The notes: generated by a model from the letters alone, not told the origin. A stretch of 64,000 nt of DNA from Enchytraeus crypticus (GCA_905160935.1 CAJHZI010000204.1:1880001-1944000), one strand, 5' to 3'; counted from the first letter of the stretch, positions 1-14,473 are shown. Numbers and translations are program-made.

Positions 1-240
1 AGAAAAGAGAAATAATACTTGTTGGATTTATAGATTTATAGCAAGATATAGGGAGAAAGTTAGTAATATACCATAGACCTGCCAGTAGGCAGTACATCAA
101 GAGACACAGGGAGAAAGAGAAAGACATAGAGAAAGAAAGAAAAGAGAATAAGAAAGAAAGAGAGAAAAGAAAAAGAGAGAATGAAAGAGAAAAAGAGAAA
201 CAGAAAAAGAGAGAATGAGAGAGATAAGAAAAACAAGAGA
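1..240 (+). mobile_element. LINE 3' tail with (GAAA)n, in MVP intron 11
   Basis: Positions 68-110 match the RTE-like LINE 3' end (ACCTGCCAGTAGGCAGT) seen complete near 12475, followed by about 130 bp of GAAA-rich simple sequence. A 5'-truncated insertion. Confidence 0.6.
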
Positions 241-354
241 ATACGAAACTTAATTTAATTAAATTAATTTATCACAACATACAGGGAAACGATAGCGAAT
301 TACTTGGACAAAAGTAATTTTCACAAATTCTCAAGTGTCTCAGCGGATACTCAC

Positions 355-598
355 AGCCTCTATCTTAGCAGCCTGAGCCTTGAGGCGAGCCTGTTCCACT
401 GCTGCCTCGCCCTCGATACGATTAGCCTCAGCGCGGGACAGGGCCTCGGCCTTCGCCTGCCCGGTGCTCTCCACGGCGGCGCTGTGGGCCTGCAGCTCCA
501 GCAGCTCCTTACGAGCCTTCTCCGCCTCCGCCTCGTCCGTGATCTTCTGCCGCTCCAGCCTGCCCTTAGCCTCCTGCTCCAGCCTCTCAGCCGTGTGC
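355..598 (-). CDS. MVP: MVP exon 11 (cap helix, residues 668-749)
   Basis: Acceptor CCCGCAG at 600-599, donor GTGAGT. It encodes [18 protein letters not shown], then [20 protein letters not shown] and [10 protein letters not shown], the long charged cap helix. The gene continues beyond the left edge; reading past 355 in frame soon reaches a stop, as expected for intron. Confidence 0.93.
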
Positions 599-803
599 CT
601 GCGGGGCATCGGCACGATACAGGGTCATCAGCACAAACAGTCATACAGGGGCATCAGCACGATCAGTTACACAGGGGCGTCAGCAAGATCAGTTATACAG
701 AGGCATCAGCATGATCAGTTATACAGGGGCATCAGCACGATCAGTTATACAGGGGCATCAGCACGATCAAATATACAGGGGCATCAGCATAAACTGTTAT
801 ACA

Positions 804-834
<31 letters not shown>

Positions 835-2711
835 AGGCAGTGGTCACTTGGCGGCAGCCTCCTGATTGATTGATTGATTGGTTGATTGATTGATTAATAG
901 GAAGAGCTCACTTGGCGGCAGCCTCCTGACTGTTGGTGGTGATCTCGATGGCGAGCTGGACTGACTTCTGGAGAGCGTCCCTGGTCCTCTGATCGACGGG
1001 CTCCACTGTCTGGATGTCGATGCTCGTCACGACGAGCTGGTTCTGAGGAAACGTGAACCTGTCCCTCACCTTCTTCGTTTCGTCCAGTCCAAACACTGAC
1101 GCGCGAATGATCTTAGCCGAATTCTGAAAGGTCAAAGATTTTCATTTAGACATGCAAAGCTTGTAAATGTTAAAGACTTTAACGACGACATAGTATTACA
1201 AAGCCAACGATGTTCATATTTAAGTAATCTTAATACTATATGAAATAAAGCTAAAATTAAGAAAAGATGAAGTTTAAAATCAGTTTCATGTTCGATAGCA
1301 TATCAGTGATGGGCAGAGCACTGGATTAAATTTAAACATCGCACTTAATTCCGCTGTCGAACAGCTTGCTAACACGTCATCGGCTCAGTGATCTAAATAA
1401 ATACATAAAAAGTAAATAATGAATAAATATATTGACTAAATAATCACTACTTTTAAAAATATTTCGTGAATTTACATCAATACAATTTTAAAAGGCATAT
1501 TTCTTTCAAATGGCGAAACAATGTTAGGCTACTTCAACCTGACAATATTTACAGCACGTTACTTTACAAATATTAAAATTATGCACAGCAGGAGGTGCCT
1601 GTTTTAAAATACCTTGTGGAAATCGTCGAACTGCACGGAGGCCACGGAGCCTCTGATGCGGGACGCTATGGCCTTGCAGGCATCACCCACGAAGTCAGGC
1701 ACGCTGAAGAGCCTAGCTGACTCCTTAGGATCTTCCTTGTTCACGATCTCAAAGTGCCTGAAAAAATGTTAACAGTCGTCATCATCATCTTATCCTGAAG
1801 CCCATTTTAACTATGGTCGGAATACGAATGGACCTTCTTTTTAAATTCGTTTTAGAAAATTTTGTAGCTATTTCTAGAGCCTAAGAGCTCATCAGCCTAA
1901 TGCACTTTCTGACGTTGGTTTGGATCTTAGTGTTTGGTCGTCTTTTAGGATACGTGCAGTACGGATGGTGTATTCATTCGCAACCCAGACACAAAACTGC
2001 GGATGTTAATAAACGATAAAGTTTGTTAATAATAACGTTTGCTAACAATAAAGATTAACAATATGATAGTGTAGCGAAAATTTATTATAAGATTGTCACA
2101 GTAATTGATTTGGATCAACTACACTCAAAATAAAATATAATGGCAATTCAATGCTTCTCAAATCTACAGCTATTTAACTCAAATAAAATTTTCAAATCAT
2201 GAAAACAAAGTAAATGCGTTAACATTTTTTAAAATTTATATTGTTTCTGCTGATAAGAATGAGGATTCTGCAATCATGAAGGCCTACTTTTTAACAGTCT
2301 AGGGCCACCTACTGTACATTAAAAAGACAATGACTAGTCTTAGTTTAAAAATTCGAACACAAGTAAAACATATTCTTCAAGAAAATTAAATTATCACTAC
2401 AAGTCAACACTAGAAAATAACCTGTGAACATGTGTAAGACGTAAGTATAGAGAATATTTGATTGAATTTCAGACAAACTGAAATGATTTAACAGGATTTA
2501 TGATTTACCAATGATTTGCCATTAAATGATTTCATCATTTACGGAATGATTTACCAGAAGAGGCAGAAGGAAAAAGAGGCAGAGGCGGGCCGAGATTAGT
2601 TATGTAAGATGATTTAAAGACCCACTCATATGTGGAAATGAAGAGGAAGGCGGAAGACAGAGAAGAGTGGAGGCGTTATATACCATGGAGCTGTCAGTAG
2701 GCAGTGCACTA

Positions 2712-2742
<31 letters not shown>

Positions 2743-5700
2743 CTTACCAGTTATAGGAGAGTTGGAGCTGTAGTCTAGCGTGGTCAGCTGTTTCGACGAC
2801 GATGATGTCGGTGCAGAAGTCAGGCCCCAGCAGCAGACAGAGAGAGCGAATCACGTTGGGTTTCTTGGGCTTATCACCCGAGAGACTGAGCTGAGTGAAC
2901 TGCTCGTCAGGTCCTAGCATCACCAGCTCTGGGCCAAACACGACTCTATGAGCAAATATAATGCTTGTAAGTGTATGTGAAGTTATAGGCGAAAATATCA
3001 TTGCTGAAATAATCGAGTGATTGAAAAACATCATTGCCAAAATCATTGAGTCGTTGCTGAAATGATCGAGTCATCGAAAATATCACTGCTAAAATCATTG
3101 AGTAATCAAAAATACCATTGCTAAAATAATCGAGTCTTCGAAAATATACTTTGCTAAATTCATTGGGTCAAAGTGAATTACAGATATTACATATCGTTGA
3201 GGAATGCCCTTTAACCTGCCAGTCGGGTGGCCTGTTTACGTTAAGCTGTCTTAGCTCAGCTGTGTTAGAGGTCTAAGTGAAGCTGCTACCTGGATTATCG
3301 CATCGTCTACTATCAGTTTTGTTTTTACCTTCCAAGATCTGACGCCTTTCTCTTGACAAATTTCAGAAGTAAATTCTTAATCCATAAGCATAGGCCCACT
3401 GGAAAAATTCTTATACACCGTTAGAAAGTAAATCCTTGTACCTTTTCATTTATCGATAAATTAATTGACCGATTTACTGACTGACAGATCACATGACTGG
3501 CAAATTGACCGTCTGTCAGATAGCTACATTGGCTAATTGATCGATAGATTAAGAGATAATAGAATACAAGCTCACCTAGCCTTTTTCTCCTTGATGTCAT
3601 ATATAGCTTGATTAAATAATTGATCGATAGATTAAGAGATAATAGAATACAAGCTCACCTAGCGTTTTTCTCCTTGTAGTCATATATAGCTAGATTAAAT
3701 AATTGATCGATAGATTAAGAGAAAAAAGAATTCAAGCTCACCTAGCCTTTTTCTCTTTGTAGTCATATATCTGCACAGCGGCGTTGTGAGGCACCCTCAG
3801 TGTTACCACTCTAGTCTTGTCTCTCGGGCGGCTCGGCCCAGCAGCCGCTCCCCTCGTACCTCTATCAGCCAGAGCATCACGCTCCACCGTCAACAGCTGT
3901 TCCACCTGAGGCGGCAGCTCTTTCTCCCACAGCTCTTCGTCCTGATTCAGCATGTACGTCTCCCCGGTCACAGCCCTCACGCTGCCAGTCTTGATGTTCC
4001 TCACGTAGATACCCTCATTGTTGTCTAGCGGCAGAGCCGTGCGCTTCGTTACTACCTCGACCTCCACTGGAGGAACGTACTCCACGGGACCCCTGATCAT
4101 CCACTTGTCACCCGGCTTACGTGCTTCATCCTGCAGGTAATCAACAAGTCGATGCTTTCATTTGTTGACAATTAAATACTTTATTTTAATCATAATTTAG
4201 AAAAAAAATTAAACAGTCAAAAAAGAATCAAACAATTATACAAATAGTCATTTAGTAATTTAACCACCACAGTTTCAAATTCCAGTTTGGCATCAAATAT
4301 CAAAGTTATGCACTTCATTCACCTAAAGAAACTTCATTGCATTTTTGCATTCGTTTGCAAAACAGAAACTTCTAAAGTTCCTAATAATAATGTAATAATA
4401 AAATGTTTCAGAAGTGATTATTAAAATGAAGACAGAGATTGAAACGAATTATCTTGCCTTTTGAACTTACTATTTTGAGTTCAGCTTTATTAGATAATTA
4501 AATATTTGATAACTAAATTTAATAATTACACATATTTAATATTTTCCATACATATTTTTATTCATTAGACAACTTTTGAATTTGAACAGAACTCTTGCTG
4601 AAAGATAAATGATACTGAATTTTCACGAAATCCAAGGGCATTTAGGGATGTAGAACTAAGGCACTATTCTTCAATTTAAGAATTATATATTAAATCAATC
4701 GAATGAGACTCCTAAATATAAGCCGCTGATGATTGAAGGACGATTGCTTGAAATGTAGGATAATTAAATCATTATGTAATAACCAAAATAATCATATACA
4801 CAACATACGCCATCAGTGAATGACTCCTTAGCTTTGAGGATGAGACCTTCATCCTCTCCCAGCACGTAGATGTTCTGGATGCCTCTCTCCAGACTCTCTC
4901 CAGGCATCAGAAAGAAAGACTTCTCGCCCTTCATCAGCTTCTTACGTCCCAGCTGAGGCACTCCCTTCTCATCCACTGGGTCAAGTATCACACAGTACTG
5001 TCGGTTTGTCAGCGTCGTTATATTTACAACTCCTACTACCTGTGTCAATCAATCAATGAATCAATCATTCAATCAATCAGTCAATCAATCAATCAATCAG
5101 TCAATCAATCAATTAATCAATCATTTAACCAATCAATGACATATATTTCATCCGTAGGAGTAACATCAATATATTATCTTACCCTACAAATGTCCGATGC
5201 AATACTGAAGATTAGTACTAATAGCGGTTATGTCAGTCCTAGAATCTCTCAGGCATAAATCAATAAACTCTCACAATTTTTCTTTTTTTAAGAAACGACA
5301 TTGGCCTCCAATTTTGTTCAACGTATAACATTCAAGAAAGCTTCCTTCTTAACTGTCAAAGGCTTAAATTATGGTATACCATCCTACCTATCTAACCATT
5401 TATCAATCTTTAAACCCTCTCGCAGGCTTCACTCCTTTAGTAAAACCATTTTTGCTGTACCGGACAATAGACCTGTCATTGGCAGACGCTCCTTCATGTC
5501 TCCACTCCTATGCGTCTGTTAATGCTGAGTCTGCTTGAGACGTCCCTGGCATTGCCTTATGACGAGGAACTGGACGTTAAATTCTTGTTGCTTGATTGAT
5601 TAACGCGAAAGAAATAATTTTGTTAAGTCCTGCCTTTCCAGAACCTCATAGAAATATATCCTGTGGAGGATTTTCTACGTCCTCAATAATTACTGCCCGT

Positions 5701-8700
5701 GGCTCTAGAAGAACACAACTCAATCAGCTTTCGAAGAACATTGAAACAACCAAGGAAGATTAGAATTCTAAAATCAAAATATTAACCGAATTCTAACGTA
5801 TTCCTAAATGAAATGATTAATTTACATAAAGGAAACATTAATGCAGAATTAAGAATAAACTGCACTTTGTACAGTTGTAATTACATTACATTTCTTCAAA
5901 AGTTAAAATATTGCGCTAAAGCAAACTGGTAGGTATTTCTAAGAAGTAGAGATCGTTTCAAACCTCCTCGTAGACGTGTGGAATGTGTGTCTCGGTGTTG
6001 GCCATTTTGATGAGCCACTCCTCTCCATTCTTCCTCACTATGCCGAAGTCATCCTTGAAAGTGCGCAGAGCCCTCATGTGCAGAGCTTTCTGTAGGGATA
6101 ACAAAACAACGCTATCTGAAATGGCACTCTACCCGTAAATAACAGAGCTTTCTGTAGCAACGAAATACACGACACTGCAACTTTACACTTTCTCTAACAT
6201 CGTCGTCGTCGTCGTCGATCATCATCATCATCATCTTCCCTTGAATCCCAGTTTAACTAGGGTCGGGATACGAATAGACTGTCTCACATAGACACGTTCA
6301 CTACTATATTACTACTACATGTATATTACTGGTGGTCATAGTGATACTATATCACTGATGGTCATCATCATCATCGTCATCATCTTCCCTTGAATCCTGG
6401 TTTAGCTACAGTCGGAATACGAATACAAAGTTAAAATTTTCCATTACTTTTACCAAATGTTTAGCAATTTCTGGAGCCTGGACTCTTACCAACCGAATGC
6501 CCTTTCAGACATTGGTTATCTTGCCGCTGGTCATAGTGGTACTATATTAATGATGATCATAGTGATACTATAATACTGATGGTCATAGTGATACTATATT
6601 ACTGATGGTAATAGTGATACTATATTACTGATGGAATGTGACTGTGTGGAATGTGTGTCTCGGTGTTGGACACAGTCGTTCCCGGACTGTGGGATGCCCT
6701 AGCGATCATTTCTAAAACGCGAGATTTCAATCTGAAATAGGGCGCAGATTAAACGCCTATTGCATTTTCGTCAATTCAGCGATATTCAATTTCACTGGTC
6801 ATACATAATTAGGAATTAAAAAGCCATGTCTTAGGGTGTCAATCTGTTATTTTTATTTTTGTTATAATATCCCAAGGTTTTAAATGCTGATGTTTTACGA
6901 TGGATCATCTGTGGGAAGCTTGAAGAAAATAATTACTTTCTCAGATTAACAATATTAGAAACAGCAATGATGATGTATAGAGGTGTTTTGGCCTGTGGTC
7001 ACTAACGTTGAATGTTTGCTACTACATGGGCTAGTACTCCAGAAGAATTGAAGAAAACTGCAGCTAGACAATGAACTAATTAGCGACAGGATGAGTTTGG
7101 AGAAGAAATAGACTGATCTCCGTTAATCTTCTACAAAGGTAAAGCAGGTAAAGCTAAGGTTAACGTCAGTTTCCTCACTCCTAAGCGATGTCAGAAATAG
7201 AAAACAAACCTTTTCTGTTAGAACATATGCATTGACGATATCCACAACTTCTTCATAGGCTCCCGGAAGATAGGCTCCAGTTTTCTTCACGAGCCATTCC
7301 TCGCCCGTGAACCTGGCCTGGCCGGCCCTATCGACGCACTCCTTGCGAGCCCTCAGCCTGATCGCCTGGTTAGGCTTGATCACTGTGGCCACCACCGTCT
7401 CCTCCACTACAACTTCCTTGCGTGGTATATACGTGCCTGTCAAATACATTATTTTGCCTGTCACTGGCATCGCTTTCAAGTGAAGAAACTGACGTTAACC
7501 TTAAGTTTTTACATAGCGATATATATTCTACTTAAAATATTGTTCTACGACTCCGGGAGAGGAAGAAGTGAAATACGTCTTCAGGGCCTTATTTATTTAC
7601 GCGTAGCATGGAGTCTAACTGGACTCGATGGTAGCCCAGATTATGACCTGATAGCTACAATTAAACCTGCAAAATATAGTTAGTTTATACTGGCTGTAGC
7701 GTTCGCTAAAACGCTTTTCAAATCAATTAGAAATAGTTGTATAACAATTGCTGTCATTTAGGAAGATGCATTCGAATTTAGGAGAATCATTCTGAGATAA
7801 TAATAATAACTTTACTTTAATAATCCTACACAGCTTTATGATCGTTCAAGTCCACTACTATTTGCTTATCTCCAGCGAGCATAAACTAAGTAATGATTCG
7901 AGTTTCATCTTAGGCTGCTATTATACTAAAATATAAGTAAATTGAATGCCTGTAAAAACCCGTTATTTTATATACATACATCTTGGCCCTTTGGAATAAA
8001 ATATACATCTGTAATATCACTTAGCTTGTTATGCACGTTAGCAATGTCACTATGCTTTAAATGTACAGATATAACGCTTCAATATTACAGTGCATGCCTG
8101 TAACTAATAGCTCTAACAATCGCAAGCCTGTATCAACAAAAGATAAGTAAATATTTACATATAAGGAAGCAAAACAATGAATAAAAAGCAGGCAGGCAGA
8201 GAATACAGAACAGCTGTTGACAAGTAACAAACTAGGCCCCTCTGAGCTATATCAATAGTATTAGATTAGATCTTTGGACTGATTTTTTGGATTTTGGAAT
8301 TAGCACCGTTCTAGACCAGCTTTTTGCTCGTCGGCTTGTATTGGTCTAAATAGTGATCGATGTTGTCATTGACGACAGCAGCACTCTAATTGAATCCAAT
8401 TTATTAATTATTATTTAATTTTTAATTATTATAATTATTAATAATATTATAATTTAATTTATTAAATTATTATTCATATTATTTAATCTAATTGATTGAA
8501 CTAATTGAATCCAATTTAAGGAATTGTTATTATTATTATAAGTTGTTGTCAAATATTATTCTTAAAGTAAAAATTAAAAAAAACATTATTTATTTTATTT
8601 ATTTAAGGAACCCACCCGGCCCCTCGAACAGCCACTCGTCCCCGGCCGTTCTCTTCTCGCCCGTCTCGTCCTCGATGTCGAGCACGGCCCTGAGGCGCAG

Positions 8701-11700
8701 CGCGTGGTTGGCGAGTACGACCTTGAGGGGAGTGACCGGCTGCTTGAGGGTCTCGCCCGGCCATAGGGGGAAGGGCTGCTGGGCCAGGCGGATCTCCTGA
8801 TCGGCGTGAGCGAGCTTGACCTGCCCGTGGTCGTCAGAGAGGATCTCGCCATCCTGACCCTTCAGTACGGGGTTCTCTACGATACAGTAGTGACGAGGTG
8901 GCACCGTTATCATGCGCTCTGGACCGTAGACAATCCTAAACAAGAGCAGCAATCATTTGATAGTCACTGGATTGGTGGTTGATGCAAATATTGACGATTG
9001 ATGCAAATAAACAAGAGCTGCAATCATTTTATATTCACTGGATTGATGATTGACTCACTTAAACAAGAGCAGCAATCATCTGATAATCACTGGATTGATG
9101 ATTGATGCAAATAAACAAGAGCAGCAATCGTTTTATAATCACTGGATTGATGATTGACTCACATAAACAAGAGCTGCAATCATTTTATAATCACTGGATT
9201 GATGATTTATTCACATAAACAAGAGCAACAATCATTTGATAGTCACTGGATTGATGATTGATTAACATAAACAAGAGCAGCAGTCATTTGATAACATTGG
9301 TCAATAATGATTTTTCATCAAGCAAATTATTGGGTCATCTATATAGGATTTTGGACGCTGATTCTAAATATGCAAGCAGTTTTTCTCTATCACGTCTAGT
9401 TTTTGTGATGAGGCAGATTATATTTTTATATTATTCGCAATTTTCTGCAGGTCTGTTACGTACGCATTGACTTCTACGGACCTCGATTAAATTTTTTCTT
9501 CATAGTCTTTGTAATTGGGAACTTCCACATGACGTCACTATGTAAAGTAACAATCATCTTGAGTTTATATTAATAGGCAAAATCAATCAATATGCCTCGA
9601 GAATGTAGAAACCAACCGGATACATTTTGCTCTGTGTGTGGTTCACTCACTCCGAAGTCGCTAAAGAGAACTATTACGAAGGATATTCGAAAACTTTACG
9701 GAACCTACTTCGGCTGTCCACTTGGAGACCAAGATAAGGTTTGGGTGCCACATATCATATGCACTGCTTGTTCAAATGGTTTACGCGACTGGATAAACAA
9801 AAGGAAGCCTTCCTTGCCTTTCGATATACGGTATGGAGAGAGCAAAGAGATCATCATGCGGACTGCTATGTTTGTAGCATCGTAATTGGGTGCCTGTGGG
9901 ACAGCTGCGCTACTGATGATCACTACCACACACGAGTGGCGGCTCCGAATTACATACGGGCCAGGAAAAGAAAGTGTCAAATGAAAACCGTTAGTTGATT
10001 TCAACAAGATTTTCATTCCACCTCTCCATATTAAACTTGGGTTAATGAGAAAGTTCGTGAAAGCGATGGGAAAGTCAAATTCCAGAGGATATCAATGTCT
10101 GATTGAGAAATTCCCTAGAGTTAGCTCCGCAAAACTGAAGGAGGGTGTCTTTGTAGGACCTCAGATTAGGGAGATTTTGAGAGATGACAACTTCGATAGA
10201 AGTCTCAATACCTCAGAACGAGAAGCATGGCAAGCCTTCAGAAGGATTTGTGAAAACTTCTTAGAAAACAATAAGTCTCCGTACAACAGACAATGAGTCC
10301 AGAATTTGCTAGTTGCTTACAAAGAGATAGATTGTAGATTGTCTTTGAAGATTCATTTTTTGCATTCACACCTAGATTTCTTCCCAGAAAACCTTGGAAA
10401 ACCATGCAGTCAGTGATGAACAGGGTGAGCGGTTCCACCAAGAAATAAAAGGAATGGATAATCGTTATCAAGACTTCTGGAATGAGAGTATGATGGCAGA
10501 CTACTGCTGGATGTGCACCGAGATAATCGAAACCAATCACACAAGAGAAAATCGTACGCACAACGGTTATAATTAAGTACCATTTACTCCATGACAATAG
10601 AAGATGTGGTGAGTGACAAATGAGATCAGTTTCACATATTTTTATTTGTTTTGACTGAAAGATGTTGTAAGAAAATGAACTACAAACTTATGCTTATGTG
10701 TTTATTCTAAGCTTAGTATTGTTAAAGTTAAATCGGTCATAACTCACAAAATATACGTGACGGAAAAATTCTGGTTATAGATTTGTAATCAGCGTCAAAA
10801 AGTACTTAAGAAAAGTATATTTTAATCTCTGATGAGAAAAAAAAGTTTCATTTTGTTGACCTGTGTAATCACTGCATTGATGATTGATTCACATGAACAA
10901 GAGCAGCAGTCATTTGATAATCACTGGATTGATGATTGATGCAAATATTGATGATTGATGCAAATAAACAAGAGCAGCAATCATTTTATAATCACTGGAT
11001 TGATGATTGACTCACTTAAACAAGAGCAACAATCATCTGATAATCACTGGATTGAGGATTGATTCACATAAACAAGAGCAGCAATAGTTTTATAATCACT
11101 GGATTGGTGACTGATACACAAGACCTAACACAGCGCTACCTTGGGTTTCTTGTGAAGAAACCCCAACTGTGCATTGCAGCCTAAGTTTTCTTAGTTAATG
11201 TTTTAATTTCCTTTAATAGCATCTATTGATTTACCACACTAATGACACACAAAGACAAACGATACCAATAACTGGCAGGGCCAAATGATAGCACTGGTTA
11301 GGCGCAAAAAGCCCCTAATTATTCATGTAAATCCTAGTCAAATGCTTAAGAAATGTGACATTATATTTATTATTATTTCTATATACTAAAGACAATTATA
11401 TACAAACTATATACCAATTCCCAAAAAAGCCAATGCTGTGGAGTGTTCGGATTACAGAAGAATCAGCTTAATACCTCATGCATGGAAGATCTTATTAAAG
11501 ATAGTAAATAATCGCATTCAGTCAAAAGCAGAGATGATGCTGAGCAAGACACAATTTGGTTTTAGGAAAGGATGCGGCACAAGAGAAGCAATAGGAGTAA
11601 TGCGGGTTCTTTGTCAAAGAAGCTTAGAATATGGAAATGACGTTTTTGTATGCTTTGTAGACTTCGAGAAGGCCTTTGAAAGGATTGATTGGATAACGAT

Positions 11701-14344
11701 GATGAATATCTTAAAAAGAGTAGGAATTGACTGGAGAGATAGAAGACTAATTTTAAACTTGTATGTGAATCAAAGAGCAGTAATCAAAGGAAGAAGGTGA
11801 AATAGGACGTGGAGTAAGACAAGGTTGTAGCATTTCGCCGCTGCTGTTTAACATTGACGCTGAGGCAATGATGGAGGAAGCCATGGAAGACTTGGAAGAA
11901 GGAATAAAAGTAGGAGGGAATTTGTTACAAGATGTACGATTTGCAGATGACCAAGGAATGGTAGCGGGCAGCGAGATTGGAATGCAGTAGATATGGATAG
12001 GCTGAATGATACGGCCCTAAGATATGGCATGAAGATTAATATAAAAAAGACCAAGGTTATGAGAGTGTCCAATAATAAAACTTTGGTTTGGACCACGCCA
12101 TTTTATGGATGTGAAACATGGACCTTAAGGAAGGAAGAAATTAGGAAACTGGAGGCATTGGAAATGTGGATTTGGAGAAGAGTGGAGAGGATTAGCTGGA
12201 CGCAAAAGGTTACAAATGAGGAAGTCCTGGAGAGAGTTCACACAGATAGACAGTTGATAAATGCATTAAGAAATAGGAAGAAGAGATGGATAGGACACAT
12301 TCTAAGGGGGGAAGGTCTATTAAAAGAGGTCATAGAAGGTAGAATGGAAGGAAAAAGAGGCAGGGGCAGGCCGAGATTAGGTATGTTAGATATTTAAAGA
12401 TCCACTCATATGTGAAAATGAAGAGGAAGGCTGAAGACAGAGAAGAGTTGAGGCGTTAGGTACCATGGACCTGCCAGTAGGCAGTGCACTAAGAGAGACA
12501 CTAAGAAAGACACTAAAGATCTAAACTGTCACAAGCGTAGAGGTTTAAACGGTTCTCTACGCATTTATAATCAATTTTATATGCTATCAGACCATGTCCA
12601 AGTCTCCAGTATAATCAGATATCAGTTATAAAATCAATAATTTCCCAGTAATATTTTAATATAATTAAATTCATTATTTACATAATTACACTTTTTAATC
12701 AGTAGCAGAAGACAAACCTTTCATTATCTTGACGAATATATGTCTTGGGTCCAATCTCCAGACGTGTTACGTTTGTATTAACTGTATAATGCACGTAAAG
12801 AGATAATATTAAGACTAACATTGCTATCATATGAGGAATTTATAATCCACTGATTTGAAGGAGTATTTGATGGGCATTCATTCTTTTGCTTCATATTTAT
12901 GCTTATTGCAATTTTCGCCTATAGGTAACAATTAAACATGTGATAAACAAAATTAATTAAAGAAAATTTTAACATTGCATGCATGTACAGCCGAAATAAC
13001 GCAAGTTTTGAGGCTCCACAAGTACAGATAATGATAAATCAAAAGTTAATGGCTACAAGATAGCCATAAATAATATAAAGTCACAACTCCCACATAAGTT
13101 CAATCTCTCGGCAGTAGCCTATTTCTGTGAATAGATTGGCGATAACATATATTCTCAATTAACTTATCAACGAATTGCACATTGTAAAGGACTCTTCAAA
13201 TGAGTTATAACAGTAAGGTTACAACCTCCTTCGCAACAATCAAGCAGAACAAATAAAGGAGTTATATAGACCTATATATACTGTATATACACTGTGTTTT
13301 TATAACTGATACCCCAATTTTTTTAACAATAAAGTCGTAAGAAGTGGACCGATATTCTTGAAATTTACAGCACTTGACCAGCAGCCAATTCAACAAAACA
13401 TAGAGAAATTTCGTATGAATATCTTTAATAACGTGAAAGTTATAGCTTCGCGAATAGCAGTGGGGTCAGATAAGAAATTTCCAGTACAGGCGTGTTACAC
13501 GCAGCGTAAAATTATCTCTATAAAAGTAATAGCGAACACGTCACAAAATTTCAGCTAATGCTATTTTGAAGAGCAATCACTTCTTTGCAAAATGACGTAA
13601 AATACGTGCTGACATGTTCTTAATTGACAAAGTTATTGAACTTTTAATGCATGCAGTGTATGTCTTAGTACAACTGCTATCACCACAGCCACTGCAGCGG
13701 CGTCCTGCAGCGCCACAGTTAAAATAACTTTTTCGTTTATTCTCTTCATGCAATGCATGCATAAAAAGTTCAATAACTTTGTCAATTAAGAACATTTCAG
13801 CACGTATTTTACGTCGTTTTGAAAAGAAATGATTGCTCTTAAAAATAGCATTAGCAGAAATTTTAAATTGCGTGGTAGCTAGTATTTTTATAGAGATAAT
13901 CTACGCTCAATGTAACACGCGCGTAATCCTGTATTGGAAATTTCTTATCTGACCCCATTCCTATTCGGGAAAGTATAACTTTGACGCTATTAGAGATATT
14001 AAAACGAAATTTCTTTATGTTTGTACAATTGGCTGCGGGTCAAGTGCTGTAAATTTCAAGAACATTGGTCAACTTCTTACGACTTTATTGTTAAAACAAT
14101 TTGGGGTATCAGTTACAAAAAACACAGTGTATATACATGTATATATATACAGTATATAATTATACATGTATATACATGTATATATAATTATATATATATA
14201 CATGTATATATATACACATACATGAGAACATTGTATATGTATAATACACATATAAATAGATAATATATATATATATATATATAATATATACAGAGGCCTA
14301 TATAGTATACACACATATAAACATACATGTATATATGTATGTAG

Positions 14345-14375
<31 letters not shown>

Positions 14376-14391
14376 CATGTATATATACATG

Positions 14392-14473
<82 letters not shown>

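Noticed and set aside
3786..4028. 80-residue plus-strand frame
   Set aside because: Antisense of MVP exon 7.
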